Shown here: positions 21,282 through 29,366 of the stretch, in pieces
Layout of the letters: every line of letters begins with the position of its first letter
Position numbering within the stretch: the first letter of the stretch is position 1
Assembly: GCF_013170805.1 (NCBI RefSeq)
Contig: NZ_CP051293.1
Location: forward strand, 4,098,001-4,162,000
DNA length: 64,000 nt
Direction: 5' to 3'
Origin: Mesorhizobium sp. NZP2077
GTDB lineage: Bacteria > Pseudomonadota > Alphaproteobacteria > Rhizobiales > Rhizobiaceae
The notes under the pieces: generated by a model
Told to the model about the DNA's origin: nothing
Seen by the model: only the letters and a program-made list of their open reading frames with translations
The model's database searches: none
Position numbers and translations under genes: made by a program

Positions 21282-21869
21282 TCAGCTCTCCTTGGTGCGC
21301 TCCCGCTTGGCGATGTGGCGAGCGATGAGCCAGGCAAGGATCGCCACCGTCAGGCCGATGCCGAGCCCGATCAGCAACCGCTCGTGGCGCAGCAAGGCCT
21401 GGCCGACGAAGTGCTCGGCGCCCAGACCGAAAACGTAGCCGATCGAGCTGAACAGCACGGCCCAGATCACCGATGAAATGGCGTTGAGGATGATGAAGCG
21501 CGGCATCGGTATGGTCGAAAGGCCGGCCGCGATGCCGCCGACCAGGCGCATGCCGTAGACGTAGCGGTTCGACAGCACGAAGATGTTGGGATGGGTGTTG
21601 AGCAGGCGATAGGCGCGGCGAAAGCCAGGCCGCCTGCGCAACCTGACGACATAGCGATGATCGGCGAAACTTCTGCCCAGGATGAAGAAGAACGTATCGC
21701 CGAGGAAAGCGCCGAGGGCGGCCGCGACAAAGGTCTGCCACAGCACGAAGACATGCTGGTGGGCGAAGAAGCCGCCAAGGATAGCGATGCTTTCACCCTC
21801 GGCAATGCAACCCAGGAAGACGGCAAGCAGCCCGTATTGTTCGATGAAATGATGGATGCCTTCGGTCAT
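21282..21869 (-). CDS. DedA/SNARE-associated family membrane protein
   Basis: 195 aa with about four or five hydrophobic segments. The DedA pattern is visible: an N-terminal amphipathic start, LGCIAEGESIAILGGFFAH, the re-entrant GAFLGDTFFFILGR segment, and NRYVYGMRLVGGIAAGLSTI matching the conserved FxRFxPxxR-type region. DedA proteins act in lipid (undecaprenyl phosphate or phospholipid) flipping and envelope homeostasis. The start overlaps the DUF1003 stop by 4 bp, so the two genes are translationally coupled. Confidence 0.9.
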   Translation of the reverse strand: MTEGIHHFIEQYGLLAVFLGCIAEGESIAILGGFFAHQHVFVLWQTFVAAALGAFLGDTFFFILGRSFADHRYVVRLRRRPGFRRAYRLLNTHPNIFVLSNRYVYGMRLVGGIAAGLSTIPMPRFIILNAISSVIWAVLFSSIGYVFGLGAEHFVGQALLRHERLLIGLGIGLTVAILAWLIARHIAKRERTKES

Positions 21870-22429
21870 GAAGCGGACTGCTGTTGGGACAGCCTGTCAT
21901 CGATCCGTTTGACCATCTCGGTCAGCTGCACGATTTCATCGCGCATGCCGATGATCTGGCCGTGGCGCAGTTCATCCAGCTTTTCGTGCAGTGCCATGAT
22001 CTCGATCTCGGCCTTCAGATTGACCTCATAATCGTGGGCGGCATCGATGCGGTCGCGCTCGGTCTGGCGATTCTGCGCCATCATGATCACCGGCGCCTGC
22101 AGGGCAGCGACCATCGACAACACAAGGTTGAGGAAGATGAACGGGTAGGGATCGAAGGCATCGCGCGACAGGAGCCAGACATTGCCTGATGTCCACAGGA
22201 CCAGAAAGACGAGGAAGGTCACGATGAACGACCATGAGCCGCCGATGCGGGCGATCGAGTCGGCGAGCCGGTCGCCGAAGGTCTGGTGAAAGGCGACGGC
22301 CTTGTTGGTGTCGCGAGTGATCGTGGTGCGTTCGAGGGTTGATTGCAGCACCCGGCTTTCGAGCACGCTCAGGCCGTCCGGCCGCCGCTTGAGCCAGCGG
22401 TTCGCCAGCTCATCGATTGTCTTGTTCAT
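21866..22429 (-). CDS. DUF1003 membrane protein
   Basis: 187 aa. DUF1003 signatures: the helix SWSFIVTFLVFLVLWTSGNV followed by DPYPFIFLNLVLSMVAALQA and APVIMMAQNRQTERDR, then a coiled-coil cytosolic tail. Function unknown. The ATG at 22429 has GGAG 5 nt upstream; the frame stays open to 22456 without support. First gene of a two-gene operon with dedA. Confidence 0.9.
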   Translation of the reverse strand: MNKTIDELANRWLKRRPDGLSVLESRVLQSTLERTTITRDTNKAVAFHQTFGDRLADSIARIGGSWSFIVTFLVFLVLWTSGNVWLLSRDAFDPYPFIFLNLVLSMVAALQAPVIMMAQNRQTERDRIDAAHDYEVNLKAEIEIMALHEKLDELRHGQIIGMRDEIVQLTEMVKRIDDRLSQQQSAS

Positions 22430-22518
22430 GGCCGTCTCCAGCGCTTGCCTTATCATAAGACGTAGAGGCTGCCGGCCCGCACGGGAAGTGTTACATTTAA
22501 GCTGACAGCGAGGGACCG

Positions 22519-23235
22519 ATGGCCGATTTCAAGAAAATTCGTCTGCGCGCGGCAAAACGCAAGGGCGGCGAGGCGGAGCTTTTGACACTGCTGGGGCCGG
22601 TGCCTGACAACGCAGCAGTGGCCGACATCCCGGACGATCGCATACTATCGACCATGGCCGAGCGGGTCTTTGCCGCCGGTTTCGTCTGGCGCGTCATCGA
22701 ACAGAAATGGCCTGGTTTCGAGGAGGCGTTTCTGCGCTTCGAGCCGAAGCGGCTGTTGTTCCAGCCTGATGATTTCTGGCACGATCTGGCTTCCGACCAG
22801 CGCATTGTGCGCAACCCGCAGAAGATCAGATCCGTGCGCGACAACGCTGCTTTCGTCGAACGCGTCTCTAAGGAGCATGGCGGCTTTGGCGAATTCCTCG
22901 CCAACTGGCCAGCCGACGACCAGGTCGGACTGATGGCCTATCTCGGCAAGCATGGCAGTCGGCTGGGCGGCAACACCGGCCAGTATTTCCTGCGCTGGCT
23001 GGGCTGGGATGCCTTCGTGATTTCGGCCGACATGGCGGCAGCCCTTCGCGATGCAGGCCTCGACATCGCCGAAAGCCCGACCTCGAAGAAGGACCTCGAC
23101 AAGATCCAGGCCCAGATTAACCAATGGGTGGCGGACACGAGGCTGCCGCGCCGGCACATCTCTCGTATCCTGGCGATGTCGATTGGCGAGAACCATTCGC
23201 CGCAGTCGCTGCGCGAATATATGGGCGACGACTGA
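22519..23235 (+). CDS. Tag-like DNA-3-methyladenine glycosylase I family protein, no cysteines
   Basis: 238 aa. The helical segment AERVFAAGFVWRVIEQKWPGF matches the base-flipping region of DNA-3-methyladenine glycosylase I (Tag), and DQRIVRNPQKIRSVRDNA also follows that family. Tag normally starts with a zinc site (Cys4, His17) and has a C-terminal His/Cys pair; this protein has no cysteine at all, so it cannot build that site. It may be a divergent glycosylase or a Tag-fold protein with another role. AGGGA precedes the ATG. Confidence 0.8.
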   Translation: MADFKKIRLRAAKRKGGEAELLTLLGPVPDNAAVADIPDDRILSTMAERVFAAGFVWRVIEQKWPGFEEAFLRFEPKRLLFQPDDFWHDLASDQRIVRNPQKIRSVRDNAAFVERVSKEHGGFGEFLANWPADDQVGLMAYLGKHGSRLGGNTGQYFLRWLGWDAFVISADMAAALRDAGLDIAESPTSKKDLDKIQAQINQWVADTRLPRRHISRILAMSIGENHSPQSLREYMGDD

Positions 23236-23331
23236 TCGTCGGCCTGGACACGATGACCCAAATCATTCGGCCCGAATTGGTCCAAACGAACGCCATTGCC
23301 GGGCGAATTTTGCCGCGCTAAACCGGCAGGC

Positions 23332-25008
23332 ATGACCAAGAAGCTCGACATCCTGCGCATCGCAATCGCCCAGCTCAATCCGACTGTCGGCGACGTCGCC
23401 GGCAATCTCGCCAAGGCGCGCGGGGCGAGGGCGGATGCCGCGCGGCAGGGCGCCGATCTCGTGCTTTACACCGAGCTTTTCCTTGCCGGTTATCCGCCGG
23501 AGGATCTGGTGTTGAAGCCGGCCTTCCTGAAAGCCTGCGAAAAGGCGGCTCAGGACTTTGCTGCGGATACCGCGGATGGCGGGCCGGGGGTCATTATCGG
23601 CACGCCGCTGAAGCGCAAGAGCGGCACGCACAATTCGATCATCGTCGCCGATGGCGGCAAGATCCTGGCTGAGCGCTACAAGCTCGATTTGCCGAACTAT
23701 GGCGAATTCGATGAAAAGCGCGTCTTCCAGCCTGGGCCGGAACTGCAGGGACCGGTGAACTTCCGCGGCGTGCGGCTGGGCATCCCGATCTGCGAGGACA
23801 TCTGGGGCGATGTTGCGGTCTGCGAGACGCTGGCCGAGAGCGGTGCCGAAATCCTGCTGGTGCCCAACGGTTCGCCCTATTATCGCGCCAAGATCGACAT
23901 GCGCCATCAGGTCGTCATCAAGCAGGTCATCGAGTGCGGCCTGCCGATGATCTACGCCAACCAGCTTGGCGGCCAGGACGAGCTGATCTTCGACGGCGCG
24001 TCGTTCGCCATCGGCGCCGACAGGACCTTGGCTTTCCAGATGAGCCAGTTCGAGGACGCGGTCGACGTCACCACCTGGAAACGAGAGGATGATGGTTGGG
24101 CCTGCTCGGAAGGGCCGATGTCGAAAATCCCCGAGCGGGAGGAGGCCGACTATCGCGCCTGCATGCTGGGCCTGCGCGACTACGTCAACAAGAACGGCTT
24201 CAAGAATGTCGTGCTCGGCCTGTCCGGCGGCATCGATTCGGCGATCTGCGCGGCCCTTGCCGTCGACGCGCTCGGCGAGGAGCGGCTGCGCGCTGTCATG
24301 ATGCCCTACCGCTACACCTCGAAGGATTCGCTCAAGGACGCCGAGGACTGCGCCCGCGCGCTCGGCTGCCGCTATGACATCGTGCCGATCTTCGAGCCTG
24401 TTGAAGGTTTTATGCATGCGCTGACGCAGCTTTTCGAAGGCACCAAGGAAGGCATCACCGAGGAAAACCTACAGAGCCGCGCGCGCGGCACCATCCTGAT
24501 GGCGATCTCCAACAAGTTCGGCTCGATGGTGGTCACGACAGGCAACAAGAGCGAAATGTCGGTCGGCTATGCCACGCTCTATGGCGACATGAATGGCGGC
24601 TTCAATCCGATCAAGGACCTCTACAAGATGCAGGTCTATGCGCTGTCGCGCTGGCGCAACAGCCATGTGCCGCCGGGCGCGCTCGGGCCTTCGGGCGAGG
24701 TGATCCCGAAGAACATCATCGACAAGGCGCCGTCGGCCGAATTGCGCGAAAACCAGACCGACCAGGATTCGCTGCCGCCCTATCCGGTGCTGGACGACAT
24801 CCTCGAATGCCTGGTCGAGAACGAGATGGGCGTCGACGACATCGTCGCACGCGGCCATGACCGGGCGACGGTGACGCGCATCGAGCATCTGCTCTACATC
24901 GCCGAGTACAAGCGCCGGCAGGCAGCGCCGGGCGTGAAGATCACCCGGAAGAACTTTGGCCGCGACCGCCGCTATCCCATCACCAACCGTTTCAGGGATC
25001 GCGGATAG
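23332..25008 (+). CDS. nadE: Glutamine-dependent NAD+ synthase
   Basis: 558 aa, two domains. The N-terminal nitrilase-type glutaminase has the triad segments TELFLAGYPPEDL (Glu), LKRKSGTHN (Lys region) and GIPICEDIWGD (Cys). The C-terminal ATP-pyrophosphatase synthetase has the P-loop VLGLSGGIDSAICAALA. It converts nicotinate adenine dinucleotide to NAD+ with glutamine as ammonia donor. The start is the ATG at 23332 (MTKKLDILRIAIAQLNPTVG); the upstream in-frame extension is not conserved sequence. Confidence 0.96.
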   Translation: MTKKLDILRIAIAQLNPTVGDVAGNLAKARGARADAARQGADLVLYTELFLAGYPPEDLVLKPAFLKACEKAAQDFAADTADGGPGVIIGTPLKRKSGTHNSIIVADGGKILAERYKLDLPNYGEFDEKRVFQPGPELQGPVNFRGVRLGIPICEDIWGDVAVCETLAESGAEILLVPNGSPYYRAKIDMRHQVVIKQVIECGLPMIYANQLGGQDELIFDGASFAIGADRTLAFQMSQFEDAVDVTTWKREDDGWACSEGPMSKIPEREEADYRACMLGLRDYVNKNGFKNVVLGLSGGIDSAICAALAVDALGEERLRAVMMPYRYTSKDSLKDAEDCARALGCRYDIVPIFEPVEGFMHALTQLFEGTKEGITEENLQSRARGTILMAISNKFGSMVVTTGNKSEMSVGYATLYGDMNGGFNPIKDLYKMQVYALSRWRNSHVPPGALGPSGEVIPKNIIDKAPSAELRENQTDQDSLPPYPVLDDILECLVENEMGVDDIVARGHDRATVTRIEHLLYIAEYKRRQAAPGVKITRKNFGRDRRYPITNRFRDRG

Positions 25009-25043
25009 TGAGCGGGTTATTTTGAGAGTCTTGGGGGGCGTGC

Positions 25044-25493
25044 ATGTTCATCAGTTATTTCAAGGGAACGCCTGAATACCACATCGTCCGCTTCAAGAAC
25101 GGCAAGGTCCGGGAGCAGGGGCGCGGCATCAGCTTCTGGTACGGCACATTGGGCACGACCATCGCCATGGTGCCGGTGACGTCGCTCGACAACCCGTTCA
25201 TCTTCACCGAAACAACCGCCAACTTCCAGGATCTAGCGATCCAGGGGTCGGTCAGCTACCGCATCGTCGATCCGGTCAAGGCGGCGGAAGGTTTTGACTT
25301 CAGCGCCAGGCTCAGCAAGTCCGACGTTGCCGGCGACGGCCGCGAGAAGATCGCCGAACGCCTCGTGCTTGCCATCCAGAGCCGGGCGCGGGCAGTGGTG
25401 TCGAGCATGACGCTGGAACAGGCGCTCGCGGAGGTGACCAAGCTCGTGACGATCGCGATTGCCGATCAGAAGGCCTATCTCGTCGTGCCGTAG
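25044..25493 (+). CDS. SPFH/band 7 protein, apparently C-terminally truncated
   Basis: 149 aa. MFISYFKGTPEYHIVRFKNG, GRGISFWYGTLGTTIAMVPV and ETTANFQDLAIQGSVSYRIV match the N-terminal half of an SPFH/prohibitin-like family in which proteins are usually about twice as long. The family sequence stops after MTLEQALAEVTKLVTIAIA; a short unrelated tail (DQKAYLVVP) and a stop follow. The coiled-coil half is missing, and I do not find it in another frame downstream. It is probably a decayed gene, although the N-terminal half looks intact and might still be translated. Confidence 0.75.
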   Translation: MFISYFKGTPEYHIVRFKNGKVREQGRGISFWYGTLGTTIAMVPVTSLDNPFIFTETTANFQDLAIQGSVSYRIVDPVKAAEGFDFSARLSKSDVAGDGREKIAERLVLAIQSRARAVVSSMTLEQALAEVTKLVTIAIADQKAYLVVP

Positions 25494-25568
25494 TCGAGCC
25501 TGCCGCGCCCGTTGTTGCAAAATAATCGCAGTGGTTGCACCAGATATGTTTTTTGGCGTGAGCCCGTC

Positions 25569-25597
25569 TTGGCGGCGCATGAGGCCGTCTCTATAAG
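25569..25597 (+). promoter_or_regulatory. Candidate promoter for the leader of the ABC exporter
   Basis: TTGGCG (25569-25574) and TATAAG (25592-25597) are 17 bp apart. Transcription would start near 25604 and give an untranslated leader of about 175-270 nt that contains the upstream peptide and two hairpins. Confidence 0.45.
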
Positions 25598-25630
25598 GAC
25601 CGTTCCGCGATTCATTTGCGGGAGGTCCGA

Positions 25631-25672
25631 ATGGCAGTATTTGAAATGGTAATGCGGGGCCGCGAAGCTTAG
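25631..25672 (+). CDS. Upstream leader peptide, 13 codons
   Basis: ATG to TAG encodes MAVFEMVMRGREA. A strong ribosome binding site, GGGAGG at 25620-25625, lies 5 nt before the ATG, better than that of any start candidate of the following transporter gene. The stop codon is 6 nt before a long hairpin, so a translating ribosome would change folding of the leader. No run of one amino acid is present, so this is not a simple amino-acid attenuator. Expression is inferred only. Confidence 0.5.
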   Translation: MAVFEMVMRGREA

Positions 25673-25678
25673 GTCTCT

Positions 25679-25771
25679 ACCGGTGCTCCGCGAAGGTCCA
25701 TCCTTCGCCTCGGGGCCGGTTTGAGCACAGGCTTATGCCGATGCCGGTCGCCGCCCGATTACGGGCGTGAC
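25679..25771 (+). ncRNA. Structured 5' leader (candidate cis-regulatory RNA)
   Basis: Two strong hairpins. The first (25679-25720): ACCGG and CTCC then GCGAAGG, loop TCCAT, CCTTCGC, then GGGG and CCGGT, 16 bp with one small internal loop. TGCTC (25684-25688) can instead pair with GAGCA (25723-25727), giving a competing fold. The second (25747-25771): GTC and CGCCCG, loop ATTA, CGGGCG and GAC. GACGCCAA follows at 25769-25776; that string also occurs in the core of M-box (ykoK) magnesium riboswitches, but I cannot confirm a match. No T-run follows, so control of translation is more likely than termination. Confidence 0.5.
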
Positions 25772-25875
25772 GCCAAAATATGCCACTCCGCTTCTGGGCA
25801 CTGCTTCGCCCCTTGCGCGGCTTCTTCAATTTTCGACCTTACTGGGATCGGGCTCGTGTGCGCCCGAATGACATC

Positions 25876-27681
25876 ATGGCTCGTTTCAAGATCGATTTGC
25901 GCGCAAGCGCCTTTCGCAGCGTTCTTGGTTTCACGCTCACCCATTGGCGGCGTCAGCCCTGGCGGCTTTCACTGATCATGGGTGGTTTCCTGCTGTCGAC
26001 GCTGGCCGACGTTTTGACGCCGCTCTATTCCGGCCGGCTGGTTGACGCCGTCGCCAGCAGCGCCGGCGCGGACGCCGTCGCCTGGAATGCCGCGATGACG
26101 GCGTTCTTCATCCTTTTGGCGCTAGCCCTGACCGGCCTCGTGCTGCGCAACCTGGCGTTCATGGGGATCGTCGAGCTGACGCTGAAGATGATGGCCGACA
26201 TTGCCGCCGACGCCTTCCATCGCGTCCAGCGGTTTTCCACCGACTGGCACGCCAACTCGTTTGCCGGCTCGACCGTGCGCAAGGTGACGCGCGGCATGTG
26301 GGCGCTCGACCTGCTCAACGACACCATCCTGATTGCGCTTTTGCCGTCGGTCGTCATGCTCGTCGGCTCGACGCTGCTGCTCGGCTGGTTCTGGCCGCTG
26401 ATGGGGGTGGTCGTGGCCGCCGGTTCGGTACTGTTCATCATGGTGACGGCGATGCTGTCGCTTGGCTATGTCGCGCCGGCGGCAAGGCTCGCCAACACCT
26501 GGGACACGCGCCTCGGCGGTTCGCTCGCCGACGCGGTGAGCTGCAATGCCGTGGTCAAGGGCTTTGGCGCCGAGGAGCGCGAGGAGCACCGCCTTGCCAA
26601 GGTGGTCGCCAAATGGCGGGCGCGCACGCGGCGCACCTGGGTGCGCGGCACCATCAACGGCACCACGCAAGGGGCGTTGCTGCTGGTCATGCGCGCCGCG
26701 GTGATCGGCCTGGCGCTGCTGCTGTGGTCGTGGGGGCAGGCGAGCGCCGGCGACGTCGCCTTTGTGCTGACCTCGTTCTTCGTGCTGCAGGGCTATCTCA
26801 GGGATATCGGCACGCATATCCGCAATTTGCAGCGTTCGATCAACGACATGGAGGAACTGGTCGATTTCCAGTCCGAACCGCTCGGCATCGAGGACCGGCC
26901 CGGCGCCAAGCCGATCCGGATCACGCAAGGGGCCATCAACTTCGACAACGTCACCTTCCATTACGGCAATCACCGGTCGCCGCTCTATCGCGACTTTTCG
27001 GTCGATATCGCGCCGGGAGAACGGGTCGGGCTCGTCGGCCACTCCGGGTCGGGCAAGACGACTTTCGTCAAGCTCATCCAGCGGCTCTATGACGTGAATG
27101 CGGGCAAGATCCTGATCGACGGCCAGGACATCTCGCAGGTCGCGCAAGCGTCGCTGCGCGGGCAGATCGCCATCGTCCAGCAGGAGCCGATCCTGTTCCA
27201 TCGGTCGCTGGCCGAGAACATCGCCTATGCCAGGCCGAGCGCGACGCAGGCGGAGATCGAACACGCCGCGAAGCTGGCGAGTGCGCACGACTTCATCACC
27301 AGCCTGCCGAAGGGTTATGGCACGCTGGTTGGTGAACGCGGTGTGAAACTGTCGGGCGGCGAGCGTCAGCGTGTGGCGATCGCGCGCGCTTTCCTGGCCG
27401 ATGCGCGCATCCTGATCCTGGACGAGGCGACATCGAGCCTCGATTCGGAATCGGAGGTGCTGATCCAGCAGGCGATGGAACGGCTGATGGTCGGCCGCAC
27501 GACGCTGGTGATCGCGCACCGGCTGTCGACGGTGCGGGCGCTCGACCGGTTGTTGGTCTTCGACCGCGGGAACATCGTCGAGGAGGGCTCGCATGACGAG
27601 CTGATCCGGCTGAAGGGCGGCATCTACCGCCGCCTGTTCGAGCGCCAGGCGCTCGAGCTGACCAAGGGGCTGGTCATCTGA
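25876..27681 (+). CDS. ABC transporter, fused permease/ATP-binding exporter
   Basis: 601 aa half-transporter, exporter (MsbA/LmrA-like) type. Six transmembrane helices in residues ~25-310 are followed by the nucleotide-binding domain: VGHSGSGKTTFVK (Walker A), VQQEPILFHRSL (Q-loop), KLSGGERQRVAIARAF (signature), ILILDEATSSLDSES (Walker B) and AHRLSTV (H-loop). The substrate is not predictable. Start uncertain: an in-frame ATG at 25780 would add MPLRFWALLRPLRGFF... right at the end of the structured leader. Neither ATG has a good ribosome binding site, which fits leader-dependent translation. Confidence 0.93.
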   Translation: MARFKIDLRASAFRSVLGFTLTHWRRQPWRLSLIMGGFLLSTLADVLTPLYSGRLVDAVASSAGADAVAWNAAMTAFFILLALALTGLVLRNLAFMGIVELTLKMMADIAADAFHRVQRFSTDWHANSFAGSTVRKVTRGMWALDLLNDTILIALLPSVVMLVGSTLLLGWFWPLMGVVVAAGSVLFIMVTAMLSLGYVAPAARLANTWDTRLGGSLADAVSCNAVVKGFGAEEREEHRLAKVVAKWRARTRRTWVRGTINGTTQGALLLVMRAAVIGLALLLWSWGQASAGDVAFVLTSFFVLQGYLRDIGTHIRNLQRSINDMEELVDFQSEPLGIEDRPGAKPIRITQGAINFDNVTFHYGNHRSPLYRDFSVDIAPGERVGLVGHSGSGKTTFVKLIQRLYDVNAGKILIDGQDISQVAQASLRGQIAIVQQEPILFHRSLAENIAYARPSATQAEIEHAAKLASAHDFITSLPKGYGTLVGERGVKLSGGERQRVAIARAFLADARILILDEATSSLDSESEVLIQQAMERLMVGRTTLVIAHRLSTVRALDRLLVFDRGNIVEEGSHDELIRLKGGIYRRLFERQALELTKGLVI

Positions 27682-27684
27682 CCT

Positions 27685-27718
27685 GAGGTGGCCTCCGGCT
27701 TCGGGCGGAGGCCACCTC
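27685..27718 (+). terminator. Very strong hairpin after the ABC exporter
   Basis: GAGGTGGCCTCCG (27685-27697) and CGGAGGCCACCTC (27706-27718) form a perfect 13-bp stem with an 8-nt loop, 3 bp after the stop codon. It is followed by TATCAGG, not a T-run, so it may act as a 3'-end stabiliser or a Rho-independent terminator with a poor tail. Confidence 0.65.
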
Positions 27719-27721
27719 TAT

Positions 27722-28033
27722 CAGGCGCTATCACGTCGGGCGGAGCGGAGACGAACCTCTCGTGAGCGCATCGGCGGGGCGTGTGATGTCCGAAATCCCT
27801 GTCGCTCAGCGTTTGCTGGTGAGCAAATCCACGACGCCAGGCGGTATCGAATTCTTTTCCAGATACTGAATCTCGAGACGCCTGTTTACGATACCGAGCG
27901 AGATACGTTGTTTCAACCATTGATTGGTATACATTTACTCCAAGCAACCCAGAGACGGTCGATGCAGATGCTGGGATCCGATTGATTCAGCGCAGGATTT
28001 CGCCCTGCGGCATAGACCTCCATAGGCTCCACG
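27722..28033. other. Spacer upstream of the GNAT-like gene
   Basis: About 310 bp. No supported gene in either direction. The part 27840-27960 is clearly A+T-richer than the neighbourhood (for example TTGATTGGTATACATTTACT), as expected for a promoter or horizontally acquired DNA. Confidence 0.5.
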
Positions 28034-29218
28034 ATGCATCTTGTTTCTGAAATTACCGGTGTGAAAAAGGTGGCTGCGCCGGCGGTGCAAGAGTCTCACC
28101 ACGGCTCGGTTCGGCCGCTTGCAGCCGAGGACCTCGAGCGCGTCGCCGCACTCTTCCTAACGAAATTTCGCCGGCGGCGGCGGCGTCACCTCCTCGACCG
28201 TGCGATCGCGGAGACGGCCGAGTATATGAGAAGGATCTATCTCGACCCAGCCGCCCAGCCCGGTGCGAGCAGCGCTCTCGTCCAGATCAACCCGCAGGGC
28301 GATCTGGGTGGCTTCCTCGGCGTTCTGAAAGCCCGCTATGAGCTCAACAGCGCGGTCTTGAATGCGGCGATCATCGGTCCGCTCATGGCCGACTCCGGCA
28401 CCGATCACGGCTCTGCTGGACCGCAATTGCTGCGCGCCGTGCATCAAGGCGAATTCGATCTGTACCTCACCGATTCGGCCAACCGGGTCTCACTGGCCTT
28501 CGCGCGTCCGATGAAATACCAGCTCCTGCCGGCGCATTGTCTGGGATGGACCCGCATTTTCCGCCCTGCAGCGGTGGCCTCCGCCGTGATGCGTGGTAAA
28601 TGGCCGGGCCTGTCCCGTTTCGTGTTCGATCCTTGCGCCAAGGTATTCGATCCCTTTACGAGAAAAAGGTTCGAGCCGCCCGTCCAGCATTCCTCGTCAC
28701 ACCGGGTCCATCGCGAGTCGATGGATGCCGCGCAATTTGCGGAGCGGTTGCCGACGCTTACGTCCGATTACTCGCTTCGGCCGCGTTGGCAGGATGACGA
28801 GCTGCCACGGCTGCTCGCACTGGCGGCCGAGAAGCGGGCCGACGGCCCCCTTCATTTTCGCGGGACCTACGACGAAGCCGGTAAAATGCTCGGTTGCTAT
28901 GCTTTCTACGGTCAAGCCGGCGGCATCGCGAACCTGTTGCAAATGCAGGCCTCCGGATCTCACTGGGGCGCAACGCTGGATAGCCTGATGGCGGAAGCGT
29001 GGAATATGGGCTGTGCAGGCATCATCGGGCAGACGCAGATCCGATTCATGCCGGAGCTCTTCAGCTACAAGAATGTCTTCTTCCGCTATGCCGGGGGGAC
29101 GATGGTGCGCTCGCGCATCCCCGAGGTAACGCAAGCGGTCCGCGCGGGCGACATCTTCATCGGCGGGTTGATCGGCGACCGCTGGACTCGCCTCAGTTCC
29201 GACGACTTCGGCCACTGA
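28034..29218 (+). CDS. Unassigned protein, probable tandem GNAT fold
   Basis: 394 aa, soluble, no signal peptide. The N-terminal [20 protein letters not shown] is the usual opening of GNAT N-acetyltransferases, and the segment [17 protein letters not shown] resembles the central GNAT strand. A second related half appears from residue ~235 ([35 protein letters not shown]). No acetyl-CoA P-loop (R/QxxGxG/A) stands out, so activity is uncertain. The gene is monocistronic in an A+T-richer patch between terminators and looks acquired. The fold call is an inference. Confidence 0.72.
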   Translation: MHLVSEITGVKKVAAPAVQESHHGSVRPLAAEDLERVAALFLTKFRRRRRRHLLDRAIAETAEYMRRIYLDPAAQPGASSALVQINPQGDLGGFLGVLKARYELNSAVLNAAIIGPLMADSGTDHGSAGPQLLRAVHQGEFDLYLTDSANRVSLAFARPMKYQLLPAHCLGWTRIFRPAAVASAVMRGKWPGLSRFVFDPCAKVFDPFTRKRFEPPVQHSSSHRVHRESMDAAQFAERLPTLTSDYSLRPRWQDDELPRLLALAAEKRADGPLHFRGTYDEAGKMLGCYAFYGQAGGIANLLQMQASGSHWGATLDSLMAEAWNMGCAGIIGQTQIRFMPELFSYKNVFFRYAGGTMVRSRIPEVTQAVRAGDIFIGGLIGDRWTRLSSDDFGH

Positions 29219-29243
29219 TCGCCTTCAACGGTCTGATCTGATC

Positions 29244-29271
29244 GGACAAGGGCCACGCGCCTGGCTTGTCC
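29244..29271 (+). terminator. Intrinsic terminator after the GNAT-like gene
   Basis: GGACAAG (29244-29250) pairs with CTTGTCC (29265-29271), with CCA/TGG pairing inside; T-rich sequence (CTTGGTCTTTTC) follows. It lies 26 bp past the stop. Confidence 0.55.
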
Positions 29272-29366
29272 CTTGGTCTTTTCATTGCCTGCGTCATGTT
29301 CTATGTGTGCCGACCGGCGCGGGGGCGCGTCTTGTCAATCACAAAAGCATCCGGTACGCCCCGCTC

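Noticed and set aside
26122..27594. 490-codon frame antisense to the ABC exporter
   Set aside because: The opposite strand has all ABC motifs; this frame is compositionally biased and unlike any family.
27624..27947. 107-codon minus-strand frame after the ABC exporter
   Set aside because: Crosses the strong hairpin and the exporter 3' end; no coding pattern.
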